From Streptomyces mirabilis (GTDB taxonomy: Bacteria > Actinomycetota > Actinomycetes > Streptomycetales > Streptomycetaceae): DNA of 64,000 nucleotides. Position numbers and translations under genes: made by a program. Location: contig NZ_JBCJKP010000001.1 in assembly GCF_039503195.1 (NCBI RefSeq), positions 7,192,001 through 7,256,000 of the forward strand, written 5' to 3'. Of this stretch, positions 34,445 through 43,909 are shown piece by piece. Under the pieces are notes generated by a model. That model had not been told where the DNA came from. It saw only the letters and a list, made by a program, of their open reading frames with translations, and did not search any database. Within the stretch, counting starts at the first letter, position 1, and the number at the start of each line of letters is the position of its first letter.

Positions 34445-36279
34445 CGGAGGTCGTCCTTCCCGGGCTCGGTGTGGGTGGCCCACTCCAGGAGGCCGATGAA
34501 CGCGCGGTTGAGGAGCGCGGAGTCGGCGGGCCGCAGGGGGCGCTGCGCCATGAGGAGGGCCTGTCCGTAGAGGGACTCCGTGGCGGTGCCTATCAGCTCC
34601 GGGTCGCGCAGTGAACTGATCCTTCGGATCAGTGGGTTGAGGTGGTTGAGGACCAGGCGGGCACGGGGCGCGCTGCCGCGCAGCGAGCCGAGAATGCCCG
34701 CCCACAGGTCGTCGGCCTGATCCTCGGCCTCCGCGCGGGCCTGCTCGTGACGGGCCGCCCGGTCGTCCAGGTGCAGGGCGGGCACGGAGAGCGGGTGGAA
34801 GGCGCGCAGCACCACGTCGCAGCCCAGGGGGTCGAGCTTGGCCCGGGCGGCCATCAGGAAGCCCGAGAGGGCCAGTTCCTCGGCCGGGTCGACGGCGTCC
34901 AGGTGCGCCGTCACGGTGTCGGCGTCCAGCTCCGAGACGACCGTCCCCGGACGCACCGACGGCAACGCCTCCACCAGCTCGCTGTCGTACGTGTAGCCGC
35001 CGTTGATCACCCCGATGCCCTGCGCGGAGGCGATGGGCGCGACCTGCCGGTACTCCTCCACGGTCCGCGTGAAGTGCACCACCGGGTGACGCAGCGCGAA
35101 CTCCTCCAGGGACAGCCGTCCGTCGGTCGTCTCGAAGGGCAGCCACGGCAGCATCGTGCGCAGCATCTCGTTGTCGTGCCGCGCCAGGGACTTCACGCCC
35201 AGGTGGTGCACCGCCAGGAAGGCCGCCAGACGCTCCGGGTCGCCCGCCGCGAGCCCCGTCAGCCACGACCGGATGCGCTCGCCCAGGGCCTCGCGTACGG
35301 CCGCCAGGGTCTCGTCCTCGTACAGCGACTCGCGCGAGGCGGTGGGCCGCAGGCTGTCCGTGTCCAGGACGCAGCGCACGAAGAACGCCCAGTCGGGCAA
35401 CAGCTGTTCGGCCCGCTCGGTGAGCAGCATGCCCTTCAGGTGCACCCGGTGGCCGGCGCGCTGGGCCGGGCTGACCGCGGACGGCAGGACGTACGCCACG
35501 CCGCGGACTCCGGCGAGCGGCACGTTCAGGTCGATCGTGTCCAGCGGGGTGAAGCCGAACAGGTCGTGGCAGTGCCGGGCCAGGGCCACCCTGCGGGTGG
35601 CGGGGCTCGGATGGGCGCGGTCCCAGGGCGCAGGAAGCTCCGCGATCGCCTCGTCACCGACGCGTACGTCGTACGGCAGCAGCGAGCCGAAGTCCCGGGC
35701 CAAGGTGCGGACCCGCTCCTCGGTGAGCCATTCGCCGGCTCCGGCGCGCGCCACCAGGTGCACGGTGGTACCCGGTTCGGTACGGGCCTCGTGCGGCAGC
35801 GTGCGCACGGTGTACGAGCCGTCGTCGGTCGCCGTCCACTCCACGGGCGCCGCATCAGGCGTACGCGCGCTGCGGCTGACGACGCGGATGCGTTCGGCGA
35901 CCACGAAACACGCCAGCAACCCGATGCCGAACTGCCCCAGGAAGTCGGAGCGCGCCGCCTGCAGGCCGTCCTCCCGCTTGGAACTGCGGCCGATCGTGGC
36001 GAGGAGGCTGTGCACGTCGGATTCCGTGAGCCCGATGCCGGAGTCCTCCACACGCAGGGTGCCGCCCTCGGCGTACAGGCGCACGGCGGCCGGGGCGTCC
36101 GGCTGCTCAGCCCGCCGGGCGGTGATCGCGTCCACGGCGTTCTGCAGCAGTTCGCGCAGGTAGACCTTGGGACTGGAGTAGAGGTGATGGGAGAGCAGGT
36201 CCACCAGACCACGCAGGTCGACCTGGAAGGTGTGAGGTGACGGGGATGCCTGTGATGGCTGTGAGGTCTGGGAGTCCAT
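34441..36279 (-). CDS. htpG: HSP90-family ATPase (HtpG-like, divergent)
   Basis: This 612-residue chaperone has the GHKL ATP site in order: ELLQNAVDA at 43-51 (N box), EDSGIGLT at 78-85, GQFGIGLLACFVV at 115-127, and GTTVHL near 170. The middle domain has DLNVPLAGVRGVAYVLPS and the client/ATP Arg region in TASRESLYED near 312-321. Motifs diverge from E. coli HtpG (NAVDA for NASDA, DSGIGL for DTGIGM). The C-terminal dimer region is present, but the end (PGKDDLR) has no MEEVD-like TPR-binding tail. ATG at 36279 lacks a strong ribosome site. It is divergent from recG and is the first gene of a two-gene operon. Confidence 0.9.
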   Translation of the reverse strand: MDSQTSQPSQASPSPHTFQVDLRGLVDLLSHHLYSSPKVYLRELLQNAVDAITARRAEQPDAPAAVRLYAEGGTLRVEDSGIGLTESDVHSLLATIGRSSKREDGLQAARSDFLGQFGIGLLACFVVAERIRVVSRSARTPDAAPVEWTATDDGSYTVRTLPHEARTEPGTTVHLVARAGAGEWLTEERVRTLARDFGSLLPYDVRVGDEAIAELPAPWDRAHPSPATRRVALARHCHDLFGFTPLDTIDLNVPLAGVRGVAYVLPSAVSPAQRAGHRVHLKGMLLTERAEQLLPDWAFFVRCVLDTDSLRPTASRESLYEDETLAAVREALGERIRSWLTGLAAGDPERLAAFLAVHHLGVKSLARHDNEMLRTMLPWLPFETTDGRLSLEEFALRHPVVHFTRTVEEYRQVAPIASAQGIGVINGGYTYDSELVEALPSVRPGTVVSELDADTVTAHLDAVDPAEELALSGFLMAARAKLDPLGCDVVLRAFHPLSVPALHLDDRAARHEQARAEAEDQADDLWAGILGSLRGSAPRARLVLNHLNPLIRRISSLRDPELIGTATESLYGQALLMAQRPLRPADSALLNRAFIGLLEWATHTEPGKDDLR

Positions 36280-36444
36280 CGTCGCTGCGCCGAGGGTGGG
36301 GGACGTGCGACGGCGCGGGGTCGGGCGGTCCCGGGGGACGGTGACCGCGAAGAGGGCCGGAGCGCGTCATCCTAGGCCCGGAACGAGCCGTCTGACCAGC
36401 GGATTTCCGGGACGTATACGGCAATGTCAGTGGTGTGGTGTGCA

Positions 36445-38667
36445 ATGGATCTCGTGCCCGCGCTCGATGAACCACTGAAGAAGGTGCTCGGTCCCCCCAC
36501 CGCGAAGGTGATGGCCGAGCACCTCGGCCTGCACACCGTCGGCGACCTGCTGCACCACTACCCGCGCAGATACGAGGAGCGCGGGCAGCTCACCCACCTC
36601 GCCGACCTGCCCATGGACGAGCACGTCACGGTGGTCGCCCAGGTCGCCGACGCGCGCCTGCTCACCTTCGCCTCCGCCAAGGCGCCCCGCGGCAAGGGCC
36701 AGCGCCTCGAAGTGACCATCACCGACGGCAGCGGCCGCCTCCAGCTGGTCTTCTTCGGCAACGGTGTGCACAAACCCCACAAGGACCTGCTGCCCGGCAC
36801 CCGCGCGATGTTCTCGGGCAAGGTCTCCGTCTTCAACCACCGTCTCCAGCTGGCCCATCCGGCGTACGAGCCGCTGCGCGCCGACAGCGACGACGCCGCC
36901 GAGACCGTCGACTCCTGGGCGGGCGCGCTCATCCCGATCTACCCGGCCACCGCCAAGCTGGAGTCGTGGAAGATCGCCAAGTCCGTGCAGACGGTGCTGC
37001 TCAGCGCCCAGGAGGCCGTCGACCCGCTGCCGGACTCCCTCCGGGACGGCCGCGGCCTGGTCTCCCTGCCCGAGGCCCTTGTGAAGATCCACCGCCCGCA
37101 CACCAAGGCGGACATCCATGACGCCCGCGCCCGTCTCAAGTGGGACGAGGCCTTCGTCCTCCAGGTCGCCCTGGCCCGCCGCCGCCACGCCGACGCCCAA
37201 CTCCCCGCCGTGGCCCGTCTGCCCAAGCCGGACGGGGTGCTGACCGCCTTCGACGCCAAGCTGCCCTTCACCCTCACCGAGGGCCAGCAGAAGGTCTCCA
37301 AGGAGATCTTCGACGACCTCGCCACCGAGCACCCCATGCACCGGCTGCTCCAGGGAGAGGTCGGTTCCGGGAAGACGATGGTCGCCCTGCGCGCCATGCT
37401 CGCCGTCGTCGACGCGGGCGGGCAGGCCGCGATGCTCGCGCCGACCGAGGTGCTCGCCCAGCAGCACCACCGGTCGATCACCGAGATGATGGGCGAGCTG
37501 GCCGAGGGCGGCATGCTCGGCGGGTCCGAGCACTCCACCAAGGTCGTGCTGCTCACCGGTTCCATGGGGGCGGCGGGGCGGCGGCAGGCGCTGCTCGACC
37601 TCGTCACCGGTGAGGCCGGGATCGTGATCGGCACCCACGCGCTGATCGAGGACAAGGTGCAGTTCCACGACCTGGGCCTGGTCGTGGTGGACGAGCAGCA
37701 CCGCTTCGGTGTCGAGCAGCGCGACGCCCTGCGCGGCAAGGGCAAGCAGCCGCCGCACCTCCTGGTGATGACCGCCACGCCCATTCCGCGCACGGTCGCG
37801 ATGACCGTCTTCGGCGACCTGGAGACCTCGGTCCTCGACCAGCTTCCCGCCGGGCGTTCGCCGATCGCCAGCCATGTCGTCCCCGCCGCCGACAAGCCGC
37901 ACTTCCTCACGCGCGCGTGGGAGCGCGTGCGCGAAGAAGTGGAGAACGGCCATCAGGCGTACGTGGTCTGCCCGCGCATCGGCGACGACATCGACGAACC
38001 CGCCGACCCGAAGAAGGCCAAGAAGAAGTCCCCCGAGGACGAGGCCGAGAAGCGCCCGCCCCTCGCCGTCCTCGACATCGCCGAGCAGCTCGCGGGGGGA
38101 CCTCTCCAAGGACTCAAGGTCGAGGTCCTGCACGGCCGTATGCAGCCCGACGACAAGGACGCCGTGATGCGCCGCTTCGCCGCGGGCGAGACGGACGTCC
38201 TGGTCGCCACGACGGTGATCGAGGTCGGGGTGAACGTGCCGAACGCCACGGCCATGGTGATCATGGATGCCGACCGGTTCGGCGTGTCCCAGCTCCACCA
38301 ACTGCGCGGCCGCGTCGGTCGTGGCTCCGCCGCCGGACTCTGCCTCCTGGTCACCGAGATGCCGGAGGCGAGCCCGGCCCGCCAGCGGCTGACCGCGGTG
38401 GCGTCCACGCTCGACGGCTTCGAGCTCTCCCGCATCGACCTCGAACAGCGCCGTGAGGGCGACGTGCTCGGCCAGGCCCAGTCGGGCGTCCGCTCCTCGC
38501 TGCGCATGCTCGCCGTCATCGAGGACGAGGAGATCATCGCCGAGGCCCGCGAGGAGGCCGCCGCGGTCGTCGCCGCCGACCCCGAGCTCACCGCCCTCCC
38601 CGGCCTGCGCACGGCCCTGGAGGCCCTCCTCGACGAGGAGCGCGAGCAGTACCTGGACAAGGGCTGA
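36445..38667 (+). CDS. recG: ATP-dependent DNA helicase RecG
   Basis: This 740-residue monomeric helicase remodels stalled forks and branched DNA. The N-terminal wedge/OB region includes HHYPRRYEERGQLTHLADL. Walker A GEVGSGKT is near 304, the DExH box VVDEQHRFGVEQR near 414, MTATPIPRTVAMT near 440, and the C-terminal helicase motifs TTVIEVGVNVPNATAMVI and QLRGRVGRGS. A charged KKAKKKSPEDEAEKR insert lies near 520. I take ATG 36445 (MDLVPALDEPL); ATG 36424 is possible but adds seven unlikely residues. Confidence 0.95.
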   Translation: MDLVPALDEPLKKVLGPPTAKVMAEHLGLHTVGDLLHHYPRRYEERGQLTHLADLPMDEHVTVVAQVADARLLTFASAKAPRGKGQRLEVTITDGSGRLQLVFFGNGVHKPHKDLLPGTRAMFSGKVSVFNHRLQLAHPAYEPLRADSDDAAETVDSWAGALIPIYPATAKLESWKIAKSVQTVLLSAQEAVDPLPDSLRDGRGLVSLPEALVKIHRPHTKADIHDARARLKWDEAFVLQVALARRRHADAQLPAVARLPKPDGVLTAFDAKLPFTLTEGQQKVSKEIFDDLATEHPMHRLLQGEVGSGKTMVALRAMLAVVDAGGQAAMLAPTEVLAQQHHRSITEMMGELAEGGMLGGSEHSTKVVLLTGSMGAAGRRQALLDLVTGEAGIVIGTHALIEDKVQFHDLGLVVVDEQHRFGVEQRDALRGKGKQPPHLLVMTATPIPRTVAMTVFGDLETSVLDQLPAGRSPIASHVVPAADKPHFLTRAWERVREEVENGHQAYVVCPRIGDDIDEPADPKKAKKKSPEDEAEKRPPLAVLDIAEQLAGGPLQGLKVEVLHGRMQPDDKDAVMRRFAAGETDVLVATTVIEVGVNVPNATAMVIMDADRFGVSQLHQLRGRVGRGSAAGLCLLVTEMPEASPARQRLTAVASTLDGFELSRIDLEQRREGDVLGQAQSGVRSSLRMLAVIEDEEIIAEAREEAAAVVAADPELTALPGLRTALEALLDEEREQYLDKG

Positions 38668-38706
38668 GAGACTGGCCCCGACACACCTCCAGCGCAAAGG
38701 ACCCTC

Positions 38707-39294
38707 ATGACCCGCGTGATCGCCGGCCGGGCCGGCGGACGCCGTCTGGCCGTCCCGCCGGGCACCGGCACCCGCCCCACCTCCGACCGGGCGCGCGAGG
38801 GACTCTTCTCCACCTGGCAGTCCCTGCTCGGCGGCCCGCTGGAGGGCGAGCGGGTCCTCGACCTGTACGCGGGCTCGGGCGCCGTCGGCCTGGAGGCGCT
38901 CAGCCGCGGCGGCGGCCACGCCCTCCTCGTCGAGGCCGACGCCCGCGCGGCCCGGATCATCCGCGAGAACGTGAAAACGCTGGGCCTGCCCGGCGCCGAG
39001 GTCAGATCGGGCAAAGCGGAGCAGATCATCCAGGGATCGGCGCCGACGGATCCGTACGACCTGGTCTTCCTCGACCCCCCGTACGCCGTGTCCGACGACG
39101 ATCTTCGCGAGATTCTGCTCACACTCCGGACGCAGGGCTGGCTCGCGGCCGAAGCGCTCGTCACCGTGGAGCGCAGCACCAGGGGCGGCGAATTCAGCTG
39201 GCCGGACGGTTTCGACGCGATCCGGGCCCGTCGCTACGGCGAGGGGACGTTTTGGTACGGTCGCGCCGCCTCTACGTGCGAAGACGCACGATGA
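38707..39294 (+). CDS. rsmD: 16S rRNA (guanine-966-N2) methyltransferase RsmD
   Basis: This 195-residue AdoMet enzyme methylates G966 of 16S rRNA. Visible are MTRVIAGRAGGRRLAVPPG, RPTSDRAREGLFS near 21-33, the AdoMet loop VLDLYAGSGAVGLEALSRG near 53-71 and the catalytic FLDPPY near 119-124. ATG 38707 follows AAAGGACCCTC. Its TGA overlaps the coaD ATG (ATGA). Confidence 0.95.
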   Translation: MTRVIAGRAGGRRLAVPPGTGTRPTSDRAREGLFSTWQSLLGGPLEGERVLDLYAGSGAVGLEALSRGGGHALLVEADARAARIIRENVKTLGLPGAEVRSGKAEQIIQGSAPTDPYDLVFLDPPYAVSDDDLREILLTLRTQGWLAAEALVTVERSTRGGEFSWPDGFDAIRARRYGEGTFWYGRAASTCEDAR

Positions 39295-39800
39295 CCGGAC
39301 CGGAGAGCGAGGGACCACAGTTGCGCCGCGCCGTCTGTCCGGGGTCATTCGACCCCATCACCAATGGACACCTCGACATCATCGCCCGCGCTTCCAGGCT
39401 CTACGACGTCGTGCACGTCGTGGTGATGATCAATCAGTCGAAGCAGGGCCTGTTCACCGTCGACGAGCGGATCGAGCTGATCCGCGAGGTCACCGCCGAG
39501 TACGGCAACATCCAGGTCGAGGCCTACCACGGCCTCCTCGTCGACTTCTGCAAGCAGCGCGACATCCCCGCCATCGTGAAGGGTCTGCGGGCGGTCAGCG
39601 ACTTCGACTACGAACTGCAGATGGCCCAGATGAACAACGGCCTCTCGGGCGTCGAGACGCTGTTCATCCCGACCAGCCCCACCTACAGCTTCCTGTCCTC
39701 CTCGCTGGTGAAGGAGGTCGCCCAGTGGGGCGGCGACATCTCCCACCTGGTGCCGGAGGTCGTCCTGGAGGCACTCAAGGGACGGCTCGGAAAGAGCTGA
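39291..39800 (+). CDS. coaD: Phosphopantetheine adenylyltransferase
   Basis: This enzyme of coenzyme A synthesis transfers AMP to 4'-phosphopantetheine. The nucleotidyltransferase motif CPGSFDPITNGHLDII (T/HxGH class) and the C-terminal PTSPTYSFLSSSLVKE are both present. ATG 39291 overlaps the rsmD stop and gives 169 residues. TTG at 39321 (MRRAVCPGSFD), with GGAGAGCGAGGG upstream, gives 159 residues, closer to the usual size, and may be the real start. Confidence 0.95.
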   Translation: MTGPESEGPQLRRAVCPGSFDPITNGHLDIIARASRLYDVVHVVVMINQSKQGLFTVDERIELIREVTAEYGNIQVEAYHGLLVDFCKQRDIPAIVKGLRAVSDFDYELQMAQMNNGLSGVETLFIPTSPTYSFLSSSLVKEVAQWGGDISHLVPEVVLEALKGRLGKS

Positions 39801-39899
39801 GGACCTGACAGTGCGTCACCCGGTGTCGGGCGGGGTGGGAGTGGTCGTACAGTCGACCCGTCCGTCTCCATCACAGCTGTAGAGAGTGGCGAGCACACG

Positions 39900-40973
39900 G
39901 TGGACGTGCAGAAGAAGCTCGATGAGATCGTCGCGGCGGTCGGCAGCGCCCGTTCGATGCCCATGTCGGCCTCGTGCGTGGTCAACCGCGCCGAGCTGCT
40001 CTCGATGCTCGAAGAGGTGCGCCAGGCGCTGCCCGGCTCCCTCGCGCAGGCCGAGGAGCTGATCGGCGGCCGCGAGCAGATGGTCGAGCAGGCCCGCCAG
40101 GAGGCCGAGCGGATCATCGAGTCGGCGCACGCCCAGCGCGGCTCCCTGATCTCCGACACCGAGGTCGCCCGCCGCTCCCAGAACGAGGCGGACCGCATCC
40201 TCGCCGAGGCCCGCCAGGAGGCCGAGGAGATCCGTGCGGAGGCCGACGACTACGTCGACTCCAAGCTCGCCAACTTCGAGGTCGTCCTCACCAAGACCCT
40301 GGGCTCCGTCGGCCGTGGCCGCGAGAAGCTCCTCGGCACCGGCCCCGGCACCGACGAGCAGGGCTACGAGGACGAGGACGCCCCCGAGCGCAGCCACGAC
40401 CCGGAGACCCTGCGCCGGGACGCCGACGCGTACGTGGACGTCAAGCTCGGCGCCTTCGAGGCGGTCCTCGCCAAGACCCTGGAGGCCGTCGGCAAGGGGC
40501 GCCAGAAGCTGCACGGCCGTATCGCCAGCGACGACCTGGGCGAGCTGGGCACCTTCGCGGAGGACGGGACGCCCGGCCACCACACCAGCGACTCCGACTA
40601 CCTGGCCGGCCTCGCCGAGCTCTCGGAGACCCCCGAGCGGCCCGCGCAGACCCCTGAGGTGCCGGCCCAGCCGAACTACGGTCAGCAGCAGGACGCCTAC
40701 GCGTACCAGCAGCAGCCCGACCCCTACGGCTATCAGCAGCAGTACGCCCAGCAGGACGCGTACGGCTACCAGCAGGCCGACCCGTACGCCGCCTACCCGC
40801 AGCAGCAGGGCTACGACCAGCAGACGGCGTACGACCAGAGCGGGCAGCAGGACTATCCGCAGCAGCAACCGGGGGCCCTGAACCCGATGGCGAACGCCCT
40901 GGACGAGACCAGCCTCTTCGACACCACCATGATCAGCGCCGAGCAGCTGCGGGCGTACGAACAGGGCCGCTGA
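39900..40973 (+). CDS. SepIVA/DivIVA-like coiled-coil protein with prion-like tail
   Basis: This 357-residue cytoplasmic protein starts MDVQKKLDEIVAAVGSAR (GTG 39900). Residues 40-140 are a Glu/Ala/Arg-rich coiled coil (QARQEAERIIESAHAQRGS, DRILAEARQEAEEIRAEADD). YVDSKLANFEVVLTKTLGSV near 117 is repeated as YVDVKLGAFEAVLAKTLEAV near 177, an internal duplication. Residues 258-330 are rich in Gln, Tyr, Pro and Asp (QQQDAYAYQQQPDPYGY). The position before yceD-rnc-mutM-smc matches mycobacterial sepIVA (Rv2927c), a DivIVA-domain protein needed for septation. Orthology is inferred from position and type. Confidence 0.85.
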   Translation: MDVQKKLDEIVAAVGSARSMPMSASCVVNRAELLSMLEEVRQALPGSLAQAEELIGGREQMVEQARQEAERIIESAHAQRGSLISDTEVARRSQNEADRILAEARQEAEEIRAEADDYVDSKLANFEVVLTKTLGSVGRGREKLLGTGPGTDEQGYEDEDAPERSHDPETLRRDADAYVDVKLGAFEAVLAKTLEAVGKGRQKLHGRIASDDLGELGTFAEDGTPGHHTSDSDYLAGLAELSETPERPAQTPEVPAQPNYGQQQDAYAYQQQPDPYGYQQQYAQQDAYGYQQADPYAAYPQQQGYDQQTAYDQSGQQDYPQQQPGALNPMANALDETSLFDTTMISAEQLRAYEQGR

Positions 40974-41024
40974 CCCCGTACGAACGCCGGACGGACACGG
41001 TCCGGGCATCGGCTGGGCACCGGA

Positions 41025-41054
41025 TTGGGCCGAGAGCGAAAGGTCCAGTATCCT
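41025..41054 (+). promoter_or_regulatory. Promoter candidate for yceD-rpmF-rnc
   Basis: TTGGGC (41025-41030) and TATCCT (41049-41054) are 18 bases apart in the 172-base gap before the yceD-like gene. About 90 bases of leader would precede the ATG. Confidence 0.45.
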
Positions 41055-41145
41055 GGCTCTTCGGTCGCGTGTACGTCCGCGATCAACGCTGCCCACGGAA
41101 CTCCAGGGGTGGCATCCCCTTGAGCTTCGAAGATCGAAAGCAGGA

Positions 41146-41790
41146 ATGGCTCTGAACACCCACCTCGACCACCGCAACCCTCTTGTGTTCGACACACACG
41201 AGCTGGGGCGGCGTCCTGGTGCACTGCAGCGCTTGACCCGCACGATCGACGCCCCCAAGGATCTCGGGATCCAAGGAGTCATCGGAGTGCCGGAAGGCGC
41301 CCCGGTGGAGCTCGAACTCCGCCTTGAGTCGGTCATGGAAGGGGTGCTTGTCACAGGCACCGCCCGTGCACGGGTCAAGGGGGAGTGCGTAAGGTGTCTG
41401 GAGCCGCTCGAGCAGCAGCTCGAAGCGGAATTCCAGGAGATGTTCTCGTACCCTGACGCCGACGACCGGGGCCGTGTGAAAGCGGAGCCGGCCGACGACG
41501 CCGAGGAAGACGAGGACAGGCTCTTCATCGAGGACGGCCTGTTCGACCTCGAACCCGTGCTGCGTGATGCGGTGGTGCTCGCACTGCCGATGCAGCCGGT
41601 GTGCCAGGACGACTGCCCCGGCCTGTGCTCCGAGTGCGGAGCCCGGCTCGCGGACGACCCGGACCACCACCACGACGCCGTCGACATCCGTTGGGCGGCA
41701 CTGCAGGGACTCGCCGGTTCACTTGAAGATGGCGAGAAGGACGAGATGAGCGGCGCCGAAGCGGGCGTCGACGAGAAGCAGGAGAAGTAG
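41146..41790 (+). CDS. YceD family (DUF177) protein
   Basis: This 214-residue protein reads [20 protein letters not shown] and contains GECVRCLEP with a downstream [13 protein letters not shown] that could bind zinc. DUF177 proteins are encoded immediately before rpmF in most bacteria and are linked to 23S rRNA maturation or accumulation (established in plants and E. coli; mechanism unclear). The C-terminus is acidic and disordered. rpmF follows after two bases, so the genes are coupled. Confidence 0.92.
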   Translation: MALNTHLDHRNPLVFDTHELGRRPGALQRLTRTIDAPKDLGIQGVIGVPEGAPVELELRLESVMEGVLVTGTARARVKGECVRCLEPLEQQLEAEFQEMFSYPDADDRGRVKAEPADDAEEDEDRLFIEDGLFDLEPVLRDAVVLALPMQPVCQDDCPGLCSECGARLADDPDHHHDAVDIRWAALQGLAGSLEDGEKDEMSGAEAGVDEKQEK

Positions 41791-41792
41791 CC

Positions 41793-41966
41793 GTGGCTGT
41801 TCCGAAGCGGAAGATGTCGCGCAGCAACACGCGCCACCGCCGGTCGCAGTGGAAGGCTGCGGTCCCCACCCTGGTTGCGTGCGAGCGCTGCCACGAGCCC
41901 AAGCTGCAGCACATCGCGTGCCCTGCTTGTGGCACCTACAACAAGCGCCAGGTCCTCGAGGTCTGA
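41793..41966 (+). CDS. rpmF: 50S ribosomal protein L32 (zinc form)
   Basis: This 57-residue L32 reads [20 protein letters not shown], and CERC and CPAC pairs near residues 30 and 43 form the zinc ribbon. GTG 41793 follows AGGAGAAGTAG. It lies between yceD and rnc in the usual order. Confidence 0.96.
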   Translation: MAVPKRKMSRSNTRHRRSQWKAAVPTLVACERCHEPKLQHIACPACGTYNKRQVLEV

Positions 41967-41985
41967 GCGGCTGGTGAGAGGTCTG

Positions 41986-42843
41986 ATGTCTGACGCCAAG
42001 GCGGACCCAAACGCCAAGAAAAAGGCGGACAACACAGCCTCGTCCCACACGCTTCTGGAAGGGCGGCTCGGGTACAAGCTCGAGTCCGCCCTTCTGGTGC
42101 GTGCGCTGACCCACCGTTCCTACGCGTACGAGAACGGCGGTCTGCCGACCAACGAGCGCCTGGAGTTCCTCGGGGACTCCGTGCTCGGCCTCGTGGTCAC
42201 GGACACGCTGTACCGCACCCACCCCGACCTGCCCGAAGGCCAGCTGGCCAAGTTGCGGGCCGCGGTGGTCAACTCGCGTGCGCTGGCGGAAGTGGGCCGC
42301 GGCCTCGAACTCGGCCTCTTCATCCGGCTCGGCCGGGGCGAGGAAGGCACGGGAGGCCGGGACAAGGCATCCATCCTCGCCGACACCCTTGAAGCGGTGA
42401 TCGGCGCGGTCTATCTCGACCAGGGTCTGGACGCGGCGGGCGAACTCGTCCACCGGCTCTTCGACCCACTGATCGAGAAGTCCTCGAATCTGGGAGCGGG
42501 CCTGGACTGGAAGACCAGTCTCCAGGAACTCACCGCGACCGAGGGGCTCGGCGTTCCCGAGTACCTGGTCTCGGAGACCGGCCCGGACCACGAGAAGACC
42601 TTTACTGCTGCCGCCCGCGTCGGAGGCGTCTCGTACGGCACCGGCACCGGCCGCAGCAAGAAGGAAGCGGAGCAGCAGGCCGCGGAGTCCGCGTGGCGTG
42701 CCATCCGCGCCGCCGCGGACGAACGCGCGAAGTCGGCCCAGGCCGCCGAGGAAGCGGCTCAGGCCGCCGAGCAGGCTGCCCAGGCCGCCGAGGGGACCAC
42801 CGACGCCCCCTCGGCTCCGACGAGCGACTCGGCCACGGCCTGA
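41986..42843 (+). CDS. rnc: Ribonuclease III (AbsB)
   Basis: This 285-residue double-strand-specific endonuclease processes rRNA and structured mRNAs. The signature [15 protein letters not shown] near 55-69 holds the catalytic acidic residues. A dsRNA-binding domain follows, with [20 protein letters not shown] and [20 protein letters not shown]-terminal extension of about 40 residues has an AQAAEEA-type repeat. In S. coelicolor the orthologue is absB, a global regulator of antibiotic production. ATG 41986 (MSDAKADPN) follows GAGAGGTCTG. Confidence 0.96.
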   Translation: MSDAKADPNAKKKADNTASSHTLLEGRLGYKLESALLVRALTHRSYAYENGGLPTNERLEFLGDSVLGLVVTDTLYRTHPDLPEGQLAKLRAAVVNSRALAEVGRGLELGLFIRLGRGEEGTGGRDKASILADTLEAVIGAVYLDQGLDAAGELVHRLFDPLIEKSSNLGAGLDWKTSLQELTATEGLGVPEYLVSETGPDHEKTFTAAARVGGVSYGTGTGRSKKEAEQQAAESAWRAIRAAADERAKSAQAAEEAAQAAEQAAQAAEGTTDAPSAPTSDSATA

Positions 42844-42881
42844 TTCCTTCGTAGCACCTTCGAACAGCACCTTCGTAAGCA

Positions 42882-42923
42882 TCAGGCCCCTGTCGCAGCG
42901 TCCGCGCCGCGACAGGGGCCTGA
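42882..42923 (+). terminator. rnc operon terminator
   Basis: TCAGGCCCCTGTCGC (42882-42896) pairs perfectly over 15 bases with GCGACAGGGGCCTGA (42909-42923), with a 12-base loop. It lies 38 bases after rnc and separates the yceD-rpmF-rnc operon from mutM. Confidence 0.9.
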
Positions 42924-43024
42924 CGTGTGTGTGGTGTCCGTGCGTCCTGGGCTCCGTCCGGGTGACACGCGCACGAGGTAATCTTCGGGCGTCGTTCCCG
43001 CGCCCGCCCCTCCGGAGGAGTCCC

Positions 43025-43909
43025 GTGCCCGAGTTGCCCGAGGTCGAAGTCGTGCGGCGCGGCCTGGCGCGGTGGGTGAGCGGGCGGACCGTGACCTCGG
43101 TCGAGGTACGGCACCCGCGCGCCGTACGGCGGCATCTCGCCGGACCCGAGGGGTTCGCGAAGGCGCTCGAGGGCCACCGCGTAGGACCGGCCATGCGCCG
43201 CGGCAAGTACCTCTGGCTGCCCCTCGACGACTCCCCGTTCTCCGTCCTCGCGCACCTCGGCATGAGCGGCCAGCTCCTGGTGCAGCCACAGGACGCCCCG
43301 GACGAGAAGCACCTGCGCATCCGCATCCGCTTCGACGACACCCGGACGCCCGCCCCCGCCGGGGCGGAGGGCACCGAGCTGCGCTTCGTCGACCAGCGCA
43401 CCTTCGGCGGGCTCTCCCTCCACGAGAACACCCCGGACGGTCTGCCGGACGTCATCGCGCACATCGCCCGCGACCCGCTGGACCCCCTCTTCGACGACGC
43501 GGCCTTCCACACGGCCCTGCGCGCCCGGCGTACGACGATCAAGCGCGCCCTGCTCGACCAGTCGCTGATCAGCGGGGTCGGCAACATCTACGCGGACGAG
43601 GCGCTCTGGCGCGCAAAACTGCACTACGAACGCCCCGTGGCCGGCTTCACCCGGCCGCGCACCGCCGAACTCCTCGGACACATCCGCGACGTCATGAACG
43701 AGGCCCTCGCCGTCGGCGGCACCAGCTTCGACAGCCTGTACGTCAACGTCAACGGCGAGTCCGGCTACTTCGATCGCTCGCTCGACGCGTACGGCCGCGA
43801 GGGCGAGCCCTGTCGCCGGTGCGGGACGCCGATGCGACGGCGTGCCTGGATGAACCGGTCCAGCTACTTCTGCCCACGCTGCCAGCGCCCGCCGCGCGTC
43901 ACTCCGTAG
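43025..43909 (+). CDS. mutM: Formamidopyrimidine-DNA glycosylase
   Basis: This 294-residue base-excision enzyme for 8-oxoguanine starts [14 protein letters not shown], with catalytic Pro2 and Glu3. The helix-two-turn-helix part has [20 protein letters not shown] near 180-199, and the C-terminal zinc finger is [10 protein letters not shown] followed by YFCPRCQ. GTG 43025 follows GGAGGAG. Its last 11 bases overlap the convergent HxlR-type gene. Confidence 0.96.
   Translation: MPELPEVEVVRRGLARWVSGRTVTSVEVRHPRAVRRHLAGPEGFAKALEGHRVGPAMRRGKYLWLPLDDSPFSVLAHLGMSGQLLVQPQDAPDEKHLRIRIRFDDTRTPAPAGAEGTELRFVDQRTFGGLSLHENTPDGLPDVIAHIARDPLDPLFDDAAFHTALRARRTTIKRALLDQSLISGVGNIYADEALWRAKLHYERPVAGFTRPRTAELLGHIRDVMNEALAVGGTSFDSLYVNVNGESGYFDRSLDAYGREGEPCRRCGTPMRRRAWMNRSSYFCPRCQRPPRVTP

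Noticed and set aside
34445..35266. N-terminal extension of the TPR open frame into the HSP90 gene
   Set aside because: It overlaps conserved HSP90 coding sequence, and the ATG overlapping the HSP90 stop gives the sensible start.
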